NCBI GenBank assembly: GCA_039030335.1
Contig: JBCCEJ010000098.1
Coordinates: 1 to 18,665, forward strand
Length of the DNA: 18,665 nt
DNA from: JBCCEJ01 sp039030335
GTDB lineage: Bacteria > Pseudomonadota > Gammaproteobacteria > HK1
Reading direction: 5' to 3'
Numbering within the stretch: the stretch's first letter is position 1; every line of letters begins with the position of its first letter. The notes under the pieces are model-generated. The model had not been told where the DNA came from. It made no database searches and saw only the letters and a list, made by a program, of their open reading frames with translations. The position numbers and the translations under genes were made by a program. Of this stretch, positions 16,601 through 18,665 are shown one piece after another.

Positions 16601-16759
16601 ATTGCCGTTTCTTAATAGGATTTTCTCGAAAAAAATCATAGCGTTGCCCTTCGCTTAGGCTACGAATTAAGGCACAATCACCGGTTGATCGGTTCTTCTA
16701 CGAGCCGAGTGCATTTCTTTCATTTCCTTGACTTGGTTCACGGCTTCCGAGCGCGGCTG

Positions 16760-17995
16760 ATGGCACTGTTTGTTCAGAAATTTGGTGGCACCTCGGTTGG
16801 CAGCCTCGAACGTATCTCGAAGGTCGCCGAGATTGTGAAGCGCACGCGCGACGCCGGCCATGACGTTGTAGTGACGGTGTCAGCGATGTCCGGTGAAACC
16901 GACCGGCTTCTCGGCATGGCGCGTGAAATCGATGACCAGATTCGAGGCCGCGAACTCGATGTGCTGCTGTCGACTGGCGAGCAAGTCACGATAGCGCTGC
17001 TCAGCATGACGTTGGAACGCATGGATTGTCCCGCGGTGTCGTATACCGGCGGGCAGGTCAGGGTACACACGGATGACGCATATAACCGCGCACGCATTGT
17101 CAAAATTGACGAAGGCAGGGTTCGAAGCGAACTCGATGCCGGGCGTGTTGTCGTAGTAGCCGGCTTTCAGGGCATGAATGCAGGCGGCAACATCACCACG
17201 CTGGGCCGGGGCGGCTCCGACACCACTGCGGTGGCGATGGCGGCGGCTCTTGGAGCTGACGAATGCCAGATTTATACCGACGTGGACGGTGTCTATACGA
17301 CTGACCCCAGGGTCGTTGCGGGTGCACGCAAGCTGGATCGCGTTTCATTTGAGGAAATGCTGGAACTGGCGAGCCTGGGTGCGAAGGTGCTACAGATTCG
17401 GTCGGTCGAGTTCGCCAGTAAGTACAACGTCCCGGTGCGGGTGCTGTCTACGTTCGACCCTGGTGAAGGCACCCTGATCGCTGCAGAGGAGGAGGGCGTG
17501 GAGACACCACTCATTTCGGGCATTGCGTTCAACACCGATGAGGCGAAACTCACGGTCATGGGCGTCGAAGATCGGCCTGGTGTTGCCGCCAGCATTCTGG
17601 AACCGGTGGCGAGCGCCGATATCGACGTCGACATGATCGTACAGAACGCGGGGTTGGACGGGCTTACCGACTTCACGTTCACCGTAAACCGCAACGATTT
17701 CCAACGGGCAATGGACATCGTGCGCGGCTGCGCCGAGACGTTGGGCGCGAAGGACGTCGTGGGCGACACAGAAATCGTCAAGATTTCACTCGTAGGGGTT
17801 GGCATGCGGTCGCACGCGGGGATCGCAAGCCGGATGTTTACGGCGCTGGCGGAAGTTGGTGTCAACATCCAGATGATAAGCACATCCGAGATCAAAGTTT
17901 CAGTCGTCGTGGACGAAAAATATTGGGAACTCGGTGTCCGTGCGCTGCATAGCGCATTCGAACTGGAACAGGTTCAGGAAGCAACCAAGCACTAG
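16760..17995 (+). CDS. lysC: Aspartate kinase
   Basis: Phosphorylates aspartate, the first committed step to lysine, threonine, methionine and diaminopimelate. It is a 411-residue monofunctional enzyme. The kinase domain begins LFVQKFGGTSVGSLERI with Lys7 in KFGGTS, followed by LSTGEQVT, VVAGFQGMNAGGNITTLGRG and the YTDVDGVYTTDPR motif. Two ACT domains follow from about residue 260 (EAKLTVMGVEDRPGVAASIL and VKISLVGVGMRSHAGIASRM), ending with IQMISTSEIKVSVVVDE; they imply feedback inhibition by Lys and/or Thr. I start at ATG 16760, which gives the family N-terminus; the frame is open from 16685 but that extension is not conserved-looking. The ribosome site is weak. A strong internal AGGAGG plus in-frame GTG at 17498 may start a separate ACT-only subunit. 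Confidence 0.96.
   Translation: MALFVQKFGGTSVGSLERISKVAEIVKRTRDAGHDVVVTVSAMSGETDRLLGMAREIDDQIRGRELDVLLSTGEQVTIALLSMTLERMDCPAVSYTGGQVRVHTDDAYNRARIVKIDEGRVRSELDAGRVVVVAGFQGMNAGGNITTLGRGGSDTTAVAMAAALGADECQIYTDVDGVYTTDPRVVAGARKLDRVSFEEMLELASLGAKVLQIRSVEFASKYNVPVRVLSTFDPGEGTLIAAEEEGVETPLISGIAFNTDEAKLTVMGVEDRPGVAASILEPVASADIDVDMIVQNAGLDGLTDFTFTVNRNDFQRAMDIVRGCAETLGAKDVVGDTEIVKISLVGVGMRSHAGIASRMFTALAEVGVNIQMISTSEIKVSVVVDEKYWELGVRALHSAFELEQVQEATKH
17487..17500 (+). promoter_or_regulatory. Candidate internal ribosome site and GTG start inside lysC
   Basis: A perfect AGGAGG (17487-17492) lies five bases before an in-frame GTG (17498-17500) that encodes Val247. Initiation there would give a 165-residue protein made of the two ACT domains only. 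B. subtilis and C. glutamicum aspartate kinases produce such a beta subunit from an internal start at the equivalent place. The same bases encode a Glu-Glu-Glu-Gly run, so coincidence is possible. Confidence 0.4.
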
Positions 17996-18033
17996 GAATT
18001 CACTCACGGATGGATCTTGCCAGGATCACACAA

Positions 18034-18047
18034 GCCCGCTCGCGGGC
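18034..18047 (+). other. GC hairpin after lysC
   Basis: GCCCGC (18034-18039) and GCGGGC (18042-18047) are exact reverse complements 39 bases after the lysC stop. No T-tract follows, so its role as a terminator is doubtful. It lies in the 287-base lysC-csrA gap, which also has an isolated TTGACA (18143-18148) without a recognisable -10; I see no gene in that gap. Confidence 0.3.
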
Positions 18048-18206
18048 CGCGGCGGAGCGAACGTTGCGCGGCCATTCGGTGTCAGAAGAGACATGAGCGG
18101 CCAAACACCTTTCGTGATGAGTTGCTGGATTTTGAAGTTACGTTGACAACCGACTGCTACTCGCAGGCTCGAACCCACACCAGGGTGAGCAGCGAACCCG
18201 TGCCCC

Positions 18207-18274
18207 GGATGGCGCGCAAGGAACCAGCAGGATGCGTCGGTTACCCAAGGACCGGTACTGCGAACCGGACAGGA
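18207..18274 (+). promoter_or_regulatory. csrA leader with clustered GGA motifs (putative CsrA autoregulation)
   Basis: Six GGA trinucleotides occur at 18207, 18220, 18230, 18249, 18267 and 18272. The last one is the core of the csrA Shine-Dalgarno sequence AGGAG (18271-18275). A small hairpin, CCGGT (18252-18256) with ACCGG (18264-18268), is flanked by two of the GGAs. CsrA binds GGA motifs near ribosome sites and represses its own translation in E. coli, so binding here is plausible but not demonstrated. Confidence 0.45.
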
Positions 18275-18282
18275 GATGACAT

Positions 18283-18471
18283 ATGTTGATTTTGACCAGA
18301 CGCGTCGGAGAATCGCTGATGATTGGTGACGAAGTCACCGTGACCGTGCTCGGCGTCAAGGGTAATCAGGTGCGTATCGGCGTTAATGCGCCGAAGGACG
18401 TTTCCGTTCACCGCGAAGAAATCTACGAGCGCATCCAGCAGGAGCGCATCGCCGACACCGCGGAGCCCTGA
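18283..18471 (+). CDS. csrA: Carbon storage regulator CsrA (RsmA)
   Basis: A 62-residue RNA-binding dimer that controls translation and mRNA stability of carbon metabolism, motility and biofilm genes. It starts MLILTRRVGESLMIGDEVTV and carries the residues known to contact RNA in E. coli CsrA: Leu4 and Arg44 (VHREEIYERIQQE). The middle segment GVKGNQVRIGVNAPKDVSVH is the family core. ATG 18283 has a strong AGGAG seven bases upstream. A stable hairpin follows the gene and a serine tRNA lies 102 bases beyond, the standard gammaproteobacterial arrangement. Autoregulation through the GGA-rich leader is likely. Confidence 0.98.
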   Translation: MLILTRRVGESLMIGDEVTVTVLGVKGNQVRIGVNAPKDVSVHREEIYERIQQERIADTAEP

Positions 18472-18494
18472 CCCCCGCAGACTGTCTCCGGGTG

Positions 18495-18523
18495 TTCAGA
18501 GCCGCGTGTTAACGGGCTCTGAA
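18495..18523 (+). terminator. Hairpin after csrA, candidate terminator
   Basis: TTCAGAGCC (18495-18503) and GGCTCTGAA (18515-18523) form a perfect 9-bp stem with an 11-base loop, 23 bases after the csrA stop. The stem is the longest perfect hairpin found in the window's gaps, but it is followed by GGCGCAAGG rather than a T-tract, so it may be an RNA 3'-end stabiliser or processing site rather than a classical intrinsic terminator. Confidence 0.45.
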
Positions 18524-18534
18524 GGCGCAAGGTC

Positions 18535-18563
18535 TGGGATTCGGTTCGCCGCTCCGGTATCCT
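18535..18563 (+). promoter_or_regulatory. Possible tRNA-Ser promoter
   Basis: TATCCT (18558-18563) lies 10 bases before the mature tRNA 5' end and is followed by a GC-rich discriminator (TGCGCGC), typical of stringently controlled stable-RNA promoters. The hexamer 17 bases upstream (TGGGAT, 18535-18540) is a weak -35, so the call is tentative. Confidence 0.3.
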
Positions 18564-18573
18564 TGCGCGCTCG

Positions 18574-18664
18574 GGAGAGATGGCCGAGTGGCTGAAGGCG
18601 CTCCCCTGCTAAGGGAGTATGGGTTAACAGCCCATCGAGGGTTCGAATCCCTCTCTCTCCGCCA
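18574..18664 (+). tRNA. serX: tRNA-Ser (anticodon GCT)
   Basis: A complete class II tRNA of 91 bases. The acceptor stem GGAGAGA (18574-18580) pairs fully with TCTCTCC (18654-18660), followed by discriminator G and an encoded CCA (18662-18664). The anticodon stem CTCCC/GGGAG encloses the loop CTGCTAA with anticodon GCT at 18608-18610, reading AGC and AGU serine codons. A long variable arm (GGG/CCC stem around 18621-18633) and a T arm with GTTCGAAT are as expected for serine tRNA. Placement downstream of csrA is typical of gammaproteobacteria. The gene symbol is uncertain because naming varies by organism. Confidence 0.97.
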
Positions 18665-18665
18665 C

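Noticed and set aside
18143..18148. TTGACA as the -35 of a csrA promoter
   Set aside because: No acceptable -10 hexamer occurs 15-19 bases downstream, so a promoter cannot be supported from the sequence alone.
18017..18289. A 90-codon frame from TTG 18017 through the csrA leader
   Set aside because: No ribosome site, no domain, and it runs over the csrA Shine-Dalgarno region and start; more likely an untranslated leader.

Overview
The window looks like a chromosomal segment of a GC-rich gammaproteobacterium. The evidence is the gene order recA-recX-alaS-lysC-csrA-tRNA-Ser(GCU), which is characteristic of that class, together with a guaA-tadA pair and a gammaproteobacterial-type 62-residue CsrA. 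I cannot name the genus. Every gene I accept lies on the + strand, and genes are tightly packed with several 1-10 bp overlaps. No insertion sequence, integrase, CRISPR array or rRNA is visible.

Positions 1-3044 hold the 3' part of guaA (GMP synthetase, its start lies left of the window), tadA (tRNA adenosine deaminase) overlapping it, and a five-bladed-propeller, GH43-like protein of unknown substrate. Right behind that gene, a possible 34-codon ORF fills the gap exactly up to the next gene.

Positions 3146-9674 are the most distinctive part: Anbu (a bacterial proteasome beta-subunit homologue of the Ntn-hydrolase fold), a transglutaminase-DUF2126 fusion (a predicted circularly permuted glutamine-synthetase-like amidoligase), a circularly permuted ATP-grasp ligase and an alpha-E (DUF403) protein. 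The last three overlap by 4 and 1 bp, as expected for translational coupling. This is the gene set predicted by comparative genomics to be a peptide-synthesis or peptide-tagging system; its substrate and product are not established as far as I know. Key active-site residues appear intact in Anbu, the transglutaminase core and both ligases.

Positions 9730-12147 hold one long gene for a TIR domain, a single membrane helix and a long alpha-helical, TPR-like C-terminal region. It starts with TTG and could be a signalling or defence protein.

Positions 12148-18665 are housekeeping: recA with a hairpin in its leader; recX, which appears to start at a CTG codon overlapping the recA stop; alaS; lysC with a plausible internal start for a separate regulatory subunit; csrA behind a leader rich in GGA motifs; and tRNA-Ser(GCU) with encoded CCA. 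There is no gene-free stretch over 300 bases; the longest is the 287-base lysC-csrA gap.
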